A DNA stretch of 28,806 bases, from positions 1 through 28,806 of the forward strand of contig CAADYN010000186.1 in NCBI GenBank assembly GCA_900753285.1. The letters run 5' to 3'. Both the position numbers and the translations under genes were made by a program. This DNA is from Clostridia bacterium (GTDB lineage Bacteria; Bacillota; Clostridia; Oscillospirales; CAG-272). Positions 14,310 to 22,388 of this stretch are shown piece after piece. Every line of letters begins with the position of its first letter. The stretch's first letter is position 1. The notes below the pieces were generated by a model. The model saw nothing but the letters and a program-made list of their open reading frames with translations, did not search any database and was not told where the DNA came from.

Positions 14310-15844
14310 AAAAACGAATTGTCTCACCGCTGATTCTCTGCACAATGCTTCTCGCCGGCTGTTCGAATGCCGATGTCGAGACAACACAGGAAACAGATAG
14401 TACAGCGGAAACCACAGCCGCAGAATCAGCCAAAACCGAGGAAGAGACTGCGCCTGCCGAAGAAGAGGAGCTGCTCCCGAAGCTGACATGGGAGACGCCC
14501 GAGAAGGACTACGAAGGTTACGAATTCCACATACTCACACGCGGCTGGGCTCCGGCAAAGGACGAAATGGGCACGGACGAGCTGAACGGAGAGATGGTCA
14601 ATGACGAGGTTTACAACAGAAATCTCAGCGTAGGCGCGAAGTACAACATGACCGTAACTCGCTACTACAACGAAACGACAAACGGCCACGGTCCTGACAA
14701 TGTTAAAACCATGATTCAGGCGGGAGACAAAAGCGCGGACATGATAGTCGGAAGCCTTTTCGGTATGATGCCACTCACGACTGACAAGCTGTTCTATGAC
14801 TTAAACACCCTTCCATACCTCGATTTGTCAATGCCGTGTTGGTCGCAGGGTCTTCGTGAGACAGCTACGGTTTCGGGAAAGCTCTTCGCCGCCACGGGAA
14901 GCATAGCACTGACTTATTTCAAGCGCAACTACGCGATATTCTTCAACAAAGCCCTCTCCGAGAAATACGGAATTAACTCCGCCGATGTATATGACAAGGT
15001 AATTTCCGGAGACTGGACGCTTGACGAGATGTTCACCCTCACGAAGGACATTTATCAGGATGTTGACGGCGACGGAGAACCTGACGACAGCGACATCTAC
15101 GGTATCGGTATCTGGCTCAACTGCATGAACGACGGATGGTGGAGCGCGTGTGATATCCCGATACTGAAGCATGACGAAAACGATCAGCTTTACCTTGACG
15201 TGGACACAGACAAACTCACTACAGTCGTAGATAAGCTTAACAGCTACATCTGGAACAATGCCGGCGTCTGCCCCATGACCGAGGACGTTATCTACTCCCG
15301 CGAAATTTCCGTGGACAACGACAACGATATCAACATTTTCTACGACGACCAGATATGCTTCACTACAATGCGTATCGAATTCACCGAGCGTGAGAAAATG
15401 CGCAACATGGACGACTACGGCGTGCTTCCCTACCCGAAATACGATACCGCGCAGGAAGATTATTACGGATTTGTACACGACGCGGTGTCTATGGTAATGA
15501 TTCCCGTATCGTGCGAGGACAGCGAAATGTCAGCTCTTGTAATGCAGGATATGGCTGTCGAGGGACACAACAACATCATGCCGAAATACTACGAGGTCGT
15601 CCTCACCACAAAATACATACGCGACGCGGAATCTGTCGAAATGCTGAACATAATATTCCGCAACACAAAGTTTGACAGCGGATGGGTGTTCTGCAACTCC
15701 ATGGGTTCGCTGCCGCAGAAGCTCCTTCGTGAACAGGTATGGCAAAACCAGAACAATATCGCAAGCAAATATAAGTCATTACAGAAACTCGTAGGGAAAA
15801 ATCTCGAGAGAATCAACAAGGCATATTCGGAGGAACTAACATGA
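14306..15844 (+). CDS. Solute-binding lipoprotein of an ABC-type sugar importer (paralogue of 10255)
   Basis: A 512-residue protein with a signal peptide and lipobox LAGC (Cys19), and a Thr/Glu-rich tether to about residue 62. A binding fold follows with YEGYEFHILTRGWAP and NDEVYNRNLSVGAKYNM near the start. A calcium-type loop has Asp252, Asp254 and Asp256 in DVDGDGEPDDSD. GDWTLDEMFTLTKDIYQDVDGDG matches GKWTVDALYKYAALAVNDLDGDG of the 10255 protein, and KLVGKNLERINKA ends both, so the two are paralogues of different specificity. The ATG overlaps the kinase stop and its own stop overlaps the next start, so three proteins are made as one coupled set. No import permease is adjacent. The ligand is unknown. 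Confidence 0.88.
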   Translation: MKKRIVSPLILCTMLLAGCSNADVETTQETDSTAETTAAESAKTEEETAPAEEEELLPKLTWETPEKDYEGYEFHILTRGWAPAKDEMGTDELNGEMVNDEVYNRNLSVGAKYNMTVTRYYNETTNGHGPDNVKTMIQAGDKSADMIVGSLFGMMPLTTDKLFYDLNTLPYLDLSMPCWSQGLRETATVSGKLFAATGSIALTYFKRNYAIFFNKALSEKYGINSADVYDKVISGDWTLDEMFTLTKDIYQDVDGDGEPDDSDIYGIGIWLNCMNDGWWSACDIPILKHDENDQLYLDVDTDKLTTVVDKLNSYIWNNAGVCPMTEDVIYSREISVDNDNDINIFYDDQICFTTMRIEFTEREKMRNMDDYGVLPYPKYDTAQEDYYGFVHDAVSMVMIPVSCEDSEMSALVMQDMAVEGHNNIMPKYYEVVLTTKYIRDAESVEMLNIIFRNTKFDSGWVFCNSMGSLPQKLLREQVWQNQNNIASKYKSLQKLVGKNLERINKAYSEELT

Positions 15845-17799
15845 TTACACAAAAGCTAAAGAAATACAACTTTTCCGCGTGCTCCTTTTTTGACCGTCCG
15901 AACTCACTCAAAGACGGCTTCATTATCCGTTTTAAATTAAGCTCCCCCGTAACAGAGCGTGAGGAGACCGAGATTTTCTCCATACCCGACGCGGTTCGAG
16001 GAACGGTTCGCCTGCTCACACTGAAGGAAGCGGGTGAGGGATGGGGATGGAACGAAAACTACACCTCATACCCCGACGAAAACGGCTTTGTTCCCGTGCT
16101 TGAGTGCGAAATTTACTTAAATGTTCCCTATCATCCCGAACGCACCGCCATGAAGATAGGAGTTCCGCTGACACTCTATAACGCGAATGACAAGGATATG
16201 TACCTGCTGTACGACGGAATGCACCTCTGCCTGTTCTCGGACGGACTTCTCATAAACGAAAACTTCCCTATAGGCGAGATAAAGAACTCCTCCGACGCAC
16301 CAGAAGTCAAAATCGGCGGCAAGACAGAGTCCATTGCGTTCTCACATGACCTCTCAGCCGTCACGACCTCGGACTACGAAAGAAAGCTCGACAAAGGCAT
16401 ACGCTACTACTCCCCTGCCGGACACTGTACATGGGCGGGAGACGTTGTGAACTTCTGGTATGACGGCGTGTACCATTTGATTTACTTCTTCGACCGTCAC
16501 CACCACGGAAACAGATTCGGCGGAGGCGCGCACTATTTTCAGCAGCTCACCACGACCGATTTTGTAAACTGGACGGATCACGGTCCGATATTCGTGCTCG
16601 AGAAGCCGTGGCAGTCAGTCGGAACCGGCACAATGTTTCATTGGAAGGACAAATACTACTTCGCCTACGGATTCCACACAAGCCGAAACATCCCCGACGA
16701 GCATCTCTACGGCAGAGACATATACGAGCAGTACCGTGAAAACGGATATACCAAAGCGGTATCATACGACGAGATATACAAGGCGGGAAAATACCCGAAC
16801 GGCGCGAACCTTGCTGTAAGTGACGACGGAATCCACTTCAAGATGATGGATAAAATGTTCCATTGGGAGGAAAACCCGAGCGTATATTCCTTCGACAACG
16901 AGAGTCTCATGATGTGCATCGGAAACGGCATATGGAACGCGGACAGTCCCTTGGGCGAATGGAAACTCACAAATCCCGGATTCCCACCGTGCGGAGAACG
17001 TTCTTCCATGCGCAACTCCTCCGAATGCCCGTCGTTCTTCTCGAAAAACGGTTACAATTATATTATAATGGGTCTTACCGGATTCTGGCGCACCGAAAAG
17101 GACGGAGAGACATACATTGACTGCGCGGCTGAGGGTCACGATATTTACGACGGTCTTCTTGTACCCATGGCAGTGAACTGTGACGGCAGGCTCATCATGG
17201 CGGGATGGCTGAACGGTATCGGATGGGGCTCGGTCGTAGTACACCGCGAGCTGATTCAGCATGAGGACGGCTCACTCGGAATGCGCTGGCTGCCGGAGGA
17301 CAGGATTATAAAGAAGTCATCGGTTGAAGTCGTAAACAATCACGCGAAAACCTCACCGAAGCAGTCGTACTACTGGGAAATCGACGTAGATCCGGCTGAA
17401 AACGGCGCTGTCGAGGTAACGTTCGGCGACAACTGCACGCTTAGAATAGATTCAGCTCTGCGCGAGGTTCAGATATCCGATGTGGGAAGCGGAAGAATTC
17501 CCCCGATACACGAGAAAATACACGAGTATCCGCCGGAGCAGATTAATCCGTGGACGCTCACAGACACGCACGTTGAAACGCGGAACTTCTCGATAGCTAA
17601 CGTTGACTGCGTGAAAAAGCCGTACACCGTGCGCATAATCCAGCACTTCGAGGAAAAAATGAACGCATTCCTGATTGACGCGGAAATCGGCGGAGAGAGA
17701 ACGATAATCTCAAACCGTGTAGGCGCGCGAATCGGCGAAGTCCAAGCGGAAACCTCAGGTGGTGCGAAAATCACAAGAATGGACGGCAGCGTTATCTGA
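15841..17799 (+). CDS. GH32-like (clan GH-J/F) beta-propeller glycoside hydrolase
   Basis: A 652-residue protein without signal peptide. Residues about 1-175 form a strand-rich N-terminal domain of unknown type. The propeller starts near 190 with HCTWAGDVVNFWYDGVYHLIYFF; Asp201 aligns with the nucleophile of the GH32 NDPNG motif, though that motif itself is replaced by AGDVV. HYFQQLTTTDFVNWTDHGPI corresponds to the GH32 S-x-DLVHW region. SECPSFF holds Glu395, matching the ECP acid/base motif. A late strand AGWLNGIGWG and a C-terminal beta sandwich fit GH32. The RDP motif is not evident. Typical substrates are fructans or sucrose-like sugars, but the altered motifs make the substrate uncertain. 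It is the last gene of the kinase operon, coupled by ATGA. Confidence 0.75.
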   Translation: MITQKLKKYNFSACSFFDRPNSLKDGFIIRFKLSSPVTEREETEIFSIPDAVRGTVRLLTLKEAGEGWGWNENYTSYPDENGFVPVLECEIYLNVPYHPERTAMKIGVPLTLYNANDKDMYLLYDGMHLCLFSDGLLINENFPIGEIKNSSDAPEVKIGGKTESIAFSHDLSAVTTSDYERKLDKGIRYYSPAGHCTWAGDVVNFWYDGVYHLIYFFDRHHHGNRFGGGAHYFQQLTTTDFVNWTDHGPIFVLEKPWQSVGTGTMFHWKDKYYFAYGFHTSRNIPDEHLYGRDIYEQYRENGYTKAVSYDEIYKAGKYPNGANLAVSDDGIHFKMMDKMFHWEENPSVYSFDNESLMMCIGNGIWNADSPLGEWKLTNPGFPPCGERSSMRNSSECPSFFSKNGYNYIIMGLTGFWRTEKDGETYIDCAAEGHDIYDGLLVPMAVNCDGRLIMAGWLNGIGWGSVVVHRELIQHEDGSLGMRWLPEDRIIKKSSVEVVNNHAKTSPKQSYYWEIDVDPAENGAVEVTFGDNCTLRIDSALREVQISDVGSGRIPPIHEKIHEYPPEQINPWTLTDTHVETRNFSIANVDCVKKPYTVRIIQHFEEKMNAFLIDAEIGGERTIISNRVGARIGEVQAETSGGAKITRMDGSVI

Positions 17800-17802
17800 A
17801 CA

Positions 17803-17835
17803 AACAAAGGGAGCGGGAGACTGTCCTCTTTTGTT
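17803..17835 (+). terminator. Possible terminator after the kinase operon
   Basis: AACAAAGGG (17803-17811) can pair with TCTTTTGTT (17827-17835), partly through G-T pairs, shortly after the stop codon. The T run is inside the arm rather than after it, so the call is weak. Confidence 0.35.
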
Positions 17836-17914
17836 ATAGAGTAAAATTCAAAATTATCCCAAAAAATCATCCGTTTTCGTTCAAAAAATCTCCGTATGGG
17901 CAGAGCAAAATCCC

Positions 17915-17943
17915 TTGCGGCAGAGCATTTTTTCAGGTATAAT
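17915..17943 (+). promoter_or_regulatory. Promoter inside the 459-bp gap
   Basis: TTGCGG (17915-17920), a 17-bp spacer and a perfect TATAAT (17938-17943). It lies more than 300 bp upstream of the next gene and would produce a long leader or a separate small RNA. Confidence 0.55.
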
Positions 17944-17949
17944 ATTTAT

Positions 17950-18090
17950 GTCATGCGCAGGAGAGGGGGCAAGAGCCGGCAGCGCAATCTCATGCTGTTG
18001 TCCGAGAGGACTTCAGATTTTATCGGAGCGGATATATTAAGTCCGCGGGTTCTGTGGGAAATACCCACCGTACTTGTATAAAACAACATG
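17950..18090 (+). ncRNA. Candidate structured RNA (leader or small RNA) of unknown class
   Basis: Just after the promoter at 17915-17943 the composition switches to G/C-rich and four local hairpins follow in series. They are CGGCAGC/GCTGTTG (17977-17983 with 17994-18000), GTCC-GAGA-GGAC with a GNRA loop (18000-18011, sharing one base with the first), GCGGA/TCCGC (18028-18032 with 18042-18046) and GTGGG-AAATA-CCCAC (18054-18068). A/T-rich sequence follows. A 61-codon reading frame (17896-18081) overlaps it but has no ribosome binding site and starts upstream of the promoter. I compared it by eye with 6S, SRP, RNase P, tmRNA and common riboswitches and could not place it. It precedes a C39-like lipoprotein gene. 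Confidence 0.35.
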
Positions 18091-18164
18091 AGAGTAGTAA
18101 AAGTAAAACGTTCGTATTTTGTAAAAGAACAACTTACTATATAGACTCAAAGACGACCGGATCC

Positions 18165-18198
18165 ATTGGATAAATAAAGGGAGGACGTTCAGTCCAAT
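18165..18198 (+). promoter_or_regulatory. Two mutually exclusive short hairpins before the C39-like gene
   Basis: ATTGGA (18165-18170) can pair with TCCAAT (18193-18198), while GGAC (18183-18186) can pair with GTCC (18192-18195). Both use the same TCC, so only one can form. This could be a small switch or chance; the stretch from here to 18258 holds nothing else visible besides an AAGGAG site at 18250-18255. Confidence 0.25.
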
Positions 18199-18258
18199 CA
18201 TAAATAACACAATCAAGGCATTGTTTAAAACAAGTACAATTACTTTTTTAAGGAGTTT

Positions 18259-19044
18259 ATGAAAACCATGAAAAAACTAATTGTATTGTTACTCGCTCTC
18301 ACATCGGGTGCGACACTTCTGACAGGCTGCGCTGACAGCAAATCAGAAGGCAACTATTCAGATGAAATGAAGATTCCGTATTCCTGCGATCTCAGTCCGG
18401 ATGACGGCGCAGACAGCGTTGAACGTCTGGGAGACCACAAGAACAGTCCTTACTTCAACACACTTGACTTCTACAACATGAAGTCCGATGACACACTCAC
18501 GATTCTTTCAAACTTCAAGACTCAGCAGCAGACAAGCGAATGGAGCTGCGGAGTTTCAAGCGCCATGATGGTAATGGAATGGTACGGCAAGCTCGGAGAC
18601 TACAACGAAGAAACTCTCGCAGCTTACCGTGACAACGGCTTGACTCCCGGCGCGACAAGTCTGCGTCAGGCTATCGAGATTTTCGAAGGAGTCGGCGGAT
18701 TTGACGTATATTCAACATACGACTGCCGCGACAATGTTTATGATGTTTTCACCTTCGATTTTATAAAGCAGACGCTCGCTGACGGCAATCCTATTATGGT
18801 AGGATGGAACGACTGGGGCGGACACTGGCAGGTAATAATCGGATATGACACCATGGGCACCGAAACCACTCAAGACGACGTCATAATCGTAGCCGACCCG
18901 TACGACACTACCGACCACAATCAGGACGGATACGGTGTATACGGCGCGGAACGCTTCCTTTACAACTTCACATTCTATGATTTCTTCGATGAGGCAAATG
19001 ACGACATAAACGACATGGCGTTCCTCATCGCTAAGCCGCAGTAA
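18259..19044 (+). CDS. C39-like (papain-fold) peptidase-type lipoprotein
   Basis: A 261-residue protein with a signal peptide and lipobox LTGC (Cys24), so it is anchored outside the membrane. The C39-like triad is visible: Cys97 in TSEWSCGVSSAMMVMEWYG, His189 in GGHWQVIIGYD and Asp213 in VADPYDTTDHNQDGYG. C39-like proteins include leader peptidases of bacteriocin exporters and many free-standing thiol proteases of unknown target. This one has no ABC exporter domain and no bacteriocin-like peptide beside it. AAGGAG sits only three bases before this ATG; a second ATG three codons on (18268) is possible. It is preceded by a long, structured leader and followed by a strong terminator, so it is probably monocistronic. 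Confidence 0.82.
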   Translation: MKTMKKLIVLLLALTSGATLLTGCADSKSEGNYSDEMKIPYSCDLSPDDGADSVERLGDHKNSPYFNTLDFYNMKSDDTLTILSNFKTQQQTSEWSCGVSSAMMVMEWYGKLGDYNEETLAAYRDNGLTPGATSLRQAIEIFEGVGGFDVYSTYDCRDNVYDVFTFDFIKQTLADGNPIMVGWNDWGGHWQVIIGYDTMGTETTQDDVIIVADPYDTTDHNQDGYGVYGAERFLYNFTFYDFFDEANDDINDMAFLIAKPQ

Positions 19045-19096
19045 AACAGTTTCCGGCTCTGCTGCAATACCTCGGCTATGACAAACTAATCAACAA

Positions 19097-19145
19097 AAAA
19101 CGCTGCTCTTCATCAGAAAAATGAAAGAACGGCGTTTTCTTTTTG
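19097..19145 (+). terminator. Intrinsic terminator after the C39-like gene
   Basis: AAAACGCTGCTCTTCAT pairs with ATGAAAGAACGGCGTTTT (one mismatch, one bulge, one G-T pair) around CAGAAAA. The trailing CTTTTT completes it. Confidence 0.85.
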
Positions 19146-19147
19146 GC

Positions 19148-19176
19148 TTGACATCCCCACGCATATTTGCTATACT
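19148..19176 (+). promoter_or_regulatory. Promoter of the GH110-like gene
   Basis: A perfect -35 TTGACA (19148-19153), a 17-bp spacer and TATACT (19171-19176). It overlaps the upstream in-frame start at 19167, which shows that the ATG at 19212, preceded by AAAGGAGAAAG, is the real start. Confidence 0.75.
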
Positions 19177-19211
19177 TTCATCAACAATTCTTCCACCAAA
19201 AGGAGAAAGCC

Positions 19212-20888
19212 ATGCAGAACATCATCGTTGACACATCTCTCCTGCAAAATAACGGAGAGGACATTTCCGCCGCGCTCGCCGAGATTATATCGACCACCCC
19301 CGACAACACCGTACTCACTCTGCCCACAGGTCGCTATTTCATCGGGCATGAGGTACACGTGACGGGCAAGAAAAATCTGACGCTGCGCGGAAGCAACACC
19401 ACGCTGTACACTCATTTCACCACCTGCGACGATCCCGCGGAGAACAACCACGCCTTTGTCTGCTCGCACTGCGAAGGTCTGACGTTTGAGAACCTCGTTT
19501 TCAGCACCGACAATCCCGTGAACTGCGCCGGCAGAGTTACATCTGTTGACAATGCTCATCACACATACGACGTCCGCATTGCCGATGAATTCCCCGTAAC
19601 CGGATGGGAGCATTTCTGGGGAACCGACACCTGCGACGAGGACGGAATGCCCGACTATGTGATAGAAACCTACGACGAAATCATCCGCGAAGAAGTGACC
19701 GACGAAAACGGCAGCACGCGCGTCAAGTTCACGGGAACAAAATACGAAAAGCTCGATGGGCAGAACATACGCGTATTCATGCCGAGCAGCTTCGACCTCT
19801 CAAGACTTACTGTAGGACACCGCGTGCTGTACCGATATCTGATATACGGCAGTCATATATTCCGGCTGTCAGACTGCGACGACACCGTATTCAGAGATAT
19901 CGAAGTCGAGCGCGCAACGAGCGTTCCCGTTCTCATTACTCCGCGATGCCATAACGCAACATTTGAAAGGTTCAATGTACGTGTTCCAAAAGGAAGCGAG
20001 GCTCTGTACTCGGCAAACGCGGACGGAATTCACATAACGGGACTTTCGGGAACGCTCACCATGAAGGACTGCCACTTTGACGGACTGGGAGACGACGCGC
20101 TGAACATCCACAGTCAGGCGGGCGAGATAGCGGAGATATACGGCGAAAAAATGCACTTCATATACCGCGACCGTTCGCTCCGGTCCTGCCCTCTCGGCGA
20201 AAAATGGGCGCAGGGCGGGGATTTGATTCGCTTCTACGACCGTAATACATTCCTCGAAAAAGGCACGTTCAGGATAGTTTCGTATGACGGAGGAGATGCG
20301 GTTGTGACTGAGGTAAGCGGAAACCCGGCTGTGGGGGACATCCTCGCGAACGACAGCTTTTTTGCCTCGGTCGACATTTCCGACTGCTCCGTGAGAAACA
20401 CACGCGCACGAGGATTCCTTCTCCAGTCACGAAATATGCATATCAAAAACTGCTCCTTCTCGGGTATGTCTCTCCCCGGAATTATAATCTCGCCGGACAT
20501 TCGAGTTTGGTATGAGGTCGGACCGTCGGACAACACCGAGATAACAGGCTGTACATTTGAAAAGTGCGCAATGAACGGAAGCGCAGCAAACCTTGGGGCT
20601 ATAGTCGTAAAAGCCGCGCATGACTCGGGAGCTGCCGATTATCCTGCCGGAGTACACACGAACCTGCGTATCACGGACAACAGCTTCACGGATATCGGGT
20701 CAAGCGGAATTTTCGTCTCGGCGGCAAAGGGAGTCACCGTCACGGGAAACAGATTCTATGACTGTAAAGAAAACAAGAATCCCTCGGTAGAAGACACGGA
20801 CTGCGACATTGTTCTGTGCAACTGCGAAAACATACGCATATCGGGAAACAAAACCGAGCGCGGAATTGTCGTGAAAAGCTCAAAATGA
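19212..20888 (+). CDS. GH110-like alpha-1,3-galactosidase (right-handed beta-helix)
   Basis: A 558-residue protein with no signal peptide. Repeated short strand motifs (CSHCEGLTFENLVF, CHNATFERFNV, SGTLTMKDCHF, SRNMHIKNCSF, NTEITGCTFEKC, NLRITDNSFTD, VTVTGNRFYDC) define a parallel beta-helix. ANADGIH and LGDDALNIH supply Asp271, Asp294 and Asp295; as I recall, the proposed catalytic aspartates of characterised GH110 enzymes have the same D-x22-DD spacing. RARGFLLQSRNMHIKNC and IIISPDIRVWYEVGP also resemble GH110. Known GH110 enzymes remove alpha-1,3-linked galactose from blood-group-B or linear alpha-Gal glycans. The lack of a secretion signal suggests action on imported oligosaccharides. Other beta-helix families (pectate lyase-like) remain an alternative. 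Start chosen by promoter and Shine-Dalgarno. Confidence 0.8.
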   Translation: MQNIIVDTSLLQNNGEDISAALAEIISTTPDNTVLTLPTGRYFIGHEVHVTGKKNLTLRGSNTTLYTHFTTCDDPAENNHAFVCSHCEGLTFENLVFSTDNPVNCAGRVTSVDNAHHTYDVRIADEFPVTGWEHFWGTDTCDEDGMPDYVIETYDEIIREEVTDENGSTRVKFTGTKYEKLDGQNIRVFMPSSFDLSRLTVGHRVLYRYLIYGSHIFRLSDCDDTVFRDIEVERATSVPVLITPRCHNATFERFNVRVPKGSEALYSANADGIHITGLSGTLTMKDCHFDGLGDDALNIHSQAGEIAEIYGEKMHFIYRDRSLRSCPLGEKWAQGGDLIRFYDRNTFLEKGTFRIVSYDGGDAVVTEVSGNPAVGDILANDSFFASVDISDCSVRNTRARGFLLQSRNMHIKNCSFSGMSLPGIIISPDIRVWYEVGPSDNTEITGCTFEKCAMNGSAANLGAIVVKAAHDSGAADYPAGVHTNLRITDNSFTDIGSSGIFVSAAKGVTVTGNRFYDCKENKNPSVEDTDCDIVLCNCENIRISGNKTERGIVVKSSK

Positions 20889-20891
20889 ATA

Positions 20892-20942
20892 AAAATAGTA
20901 CCGCTCGGCTGAGTTTTATCGCTAAGCGGTACTTTCATTTAT
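20892..20942. terminator. Terminator between convergent GH110-like and oxidoreductase genes
   Basis: AGTACCGCT (20897-20905) pairs perfectly with AGCGGTACT (20925-20933), with A-rich sequence before it and TTTCATTT after it. It can serve both strands. Confidence 0.75.
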
Positions 20943-20950
20943 AATTTTAC

Positions 20951-21997
20951 TTAGATTTTGACCTCTGCGTGCTGTTCGGCGGAGCGATAGATACCGTCAA
21001 GCATTCTCTGAACCGTTACAGCGTCCTCGATCGGGGAAATGGGGGTCTTGCCTGTGTTAAGGCAGTCGCAGAAATGGCGGATTTCCTCGGTGAAGTAGTT
21101 GTTGCCCTGAATCTCGGGAGTTTCGGTGGAGAGATATCCGTCCGCGTCCTCACCGTATATCGTCAAAGGCTCGAATGTGCATCCTGCCTTGGAGCCGAAA
21201 ATCTGTGTGGTAGCGGATTCCGTGCCGTTGATAGCCCACGCGATTTCAGCAACCATCGACTTGCCGCCTTCAAAACGGAAGAACACGCTTGCGGAGTCCT
21301 CGGTATTGAACACGCCGTTGCCTTTTCCGAAGGGTTCCCATCTGCTCACGCCCTTGGTCTTGTAGTCGCCGATGCGGTATGAAGTCTCCGCGGAAACTGA
21401 AATCGGCTTCGGTCTGCCCATGAGGTACCATGTACGGTCGATAGCGTGAACGCCGATGTCAAGAACAGGACCGCCGCCCGCAAGCTCCTTATCGGTAAAC
21501 CAACCGCCGGGAGTGCCGCGTCTGCGAACATAAGATGTCTTTGCGTAGTAGATTTCACCGAACTTGCCCTCGTCGCGAAGCTCTACCATCTTCTGCTGTT
21601 CCGCGCCGTAACGTGTGACAACCGCAAGCATGAACTGTACTCCCGCTTCCTTTACAGCCTTTTCGATAGCAAGACCCTGTTCGAGAGTTGCCGCAAGAGG
21701 CTTTTCGCAGAGGACGTTCTTTCCTGCCTTAGCCGCCGCTATAGCAACGGGAGCATGAGCAGCAGTCCATGTGCATACGTCAACGTAGTCAAGCTCAGGT
21801 TCGTTCGCGAGCATATCTTCTACCGACGCGTAAGAATGCGGAATACCGAACTTTTCTGCAGCAGCCTGCGCTCTTTCGGGGACGATATCGGCGATAGCTG
21901 CAACTTCTACGATATCCTTAAGCTCCTGATACGACGGAAGATGCGCGCCTGTGGCAATATTACCCGCGCCGACGATTCCGACTTTGAGTTTTTTCAT
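20951..21997 (-). CDS. Gfo/Idh/MocA-family NAD(P)-dependent oxidoreductase
   Basis: A 348-residue protein of normal family length with AAAGGAG nine bases before its ATG. The N-terminal Rossmann fold opens with KVGIVGAGNIA; the family lysine is in LCEKPLAAT near residue 98. The C-terminal alpha/beta domain has GGGPVLDIGVHAID with the conserved Asp and His near residues 180-185. Members oxidise or reduce sugars, inositols and sugar derivatives, and some are retaining glycosidases that work through transient oxidation. The specific substrate is not readable. It has its own good promoter and sits beside carbohydrate genes, so a sugar dehydrogenase role is likely but inferred. Confidence 0.92.
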   Translation of the reverse strand: MKKLKVGIVGAGNIATGAHLPSYQELKDIVEVAAIADIVPERAQAAAEKFGIPHSYASVEDMLANEPELDYVDVCTWTAAHAPVAIAAAKAGKNVLCEKPLAATLEQGLAIEKAVKEAGVQFMLAVVTRYGAEQQKMVELRDEGKFGEIYYAKTSYVRRRGTPGGWFTDKELAGGGPVLDIGVHAIDRTWYLMGRPKPISVSAETSYRIGDYKTKGVSRWEPFGKGNGVFNTEDSASVFFRFEGGKSMVAEIAWAINGTESATTQIFGSKAGCTFEPLTIYGEDADGYLSTETPEIQGNNYFTEEIRHFCDCLNTGKTPISPIEDAVTVQRMLDGIYRSAEQHAEVKI

Positions 21998-22045
21998 GTT
22001 TTTTCTCCTTTTCGGTTTTAAAATTTCAACTTTTCTTTACATAGT

Positions 22046-22074
22046 ATGATACAACACTCGCCACCGAAAGTCAA
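22046..22074 (-). promoter_or_regulatory. Promoter of the oxidoreductase gene
   Basis: On the reverse strand TTGACT (22069-22074), a 17-bp spacer and TATCAT (22046-22051), about 50 bp before the ATG. Confidence 0.65.
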
Positions 22075-22305
22075 GTATTTTTTGCATATTACACGAATAA
22101 GGTTTTTGCCCCACTTTTTTCACGGGAACTATTTTTAAATCGTAATGTTAATTCTCACGCGCGGAAATAGATGTGGCAATAAGTTAAAACTGTTATATTA
22201 CAGTATGATTTCACAATTTTTTGGTATGTTATTATGCTGTTTATACAAATCGAATGGCGGTAACTTGTGTGATTCTACAATCTTAAAGAAAATGTTGCGA
22301 AATTA
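22075..22305. other. A/T-rich gap between divergent promoters
   Basis: No credible gene, repeat or hairpin was found here. It separates the oxidoreductase promoter from the exporter operon promoter. Confidence 0.4.
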
Positions 22306-22334
22306 TTGACAACTGTACCTATGTATGATATCAT
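22306..22334 (+). promoter_or_regulatory. Promoter of the lipoprotein-ABC exporter operon
   Basis: A perfect TTGACA (22306-22311), a 17-bp spacer and TATCAT (22329-22334). It is the only clear promoter before the four co-directional genes to 28382. Confidence 0.65.
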
Positions 22335-22388
22335 GAAACTGTAGAGAATATCCAAAATTTAGAACGAAAGACATACATGAGGCGGCTT

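Noticed and set aside
17896..18081. Small plus-strand frame of 61 codons in the gap before the C39-like gene
   Set aside because: There is no Shine-Dalgarno, the start lies upstream of the promoter's -10, and the stretch is better explained by serial hairpins. Kept only as a caveat for the ncRNA candidate.
17950..18090. Resemblance of part of this stretch to group II intron domain V or to 6S RNA
   Set aside because: The hairpins do not fit the domain V consensus, no reverse transcriptase is encoded, and the two ends do not pair into the long rod expected of 6S RNA.
18259..19044. C39-like gene as part of a bacteriocin export system
   Set aside because: The protein is a free lipoprotein with no ABC domain, and no double-glycine leader peptide gene is visible around it.
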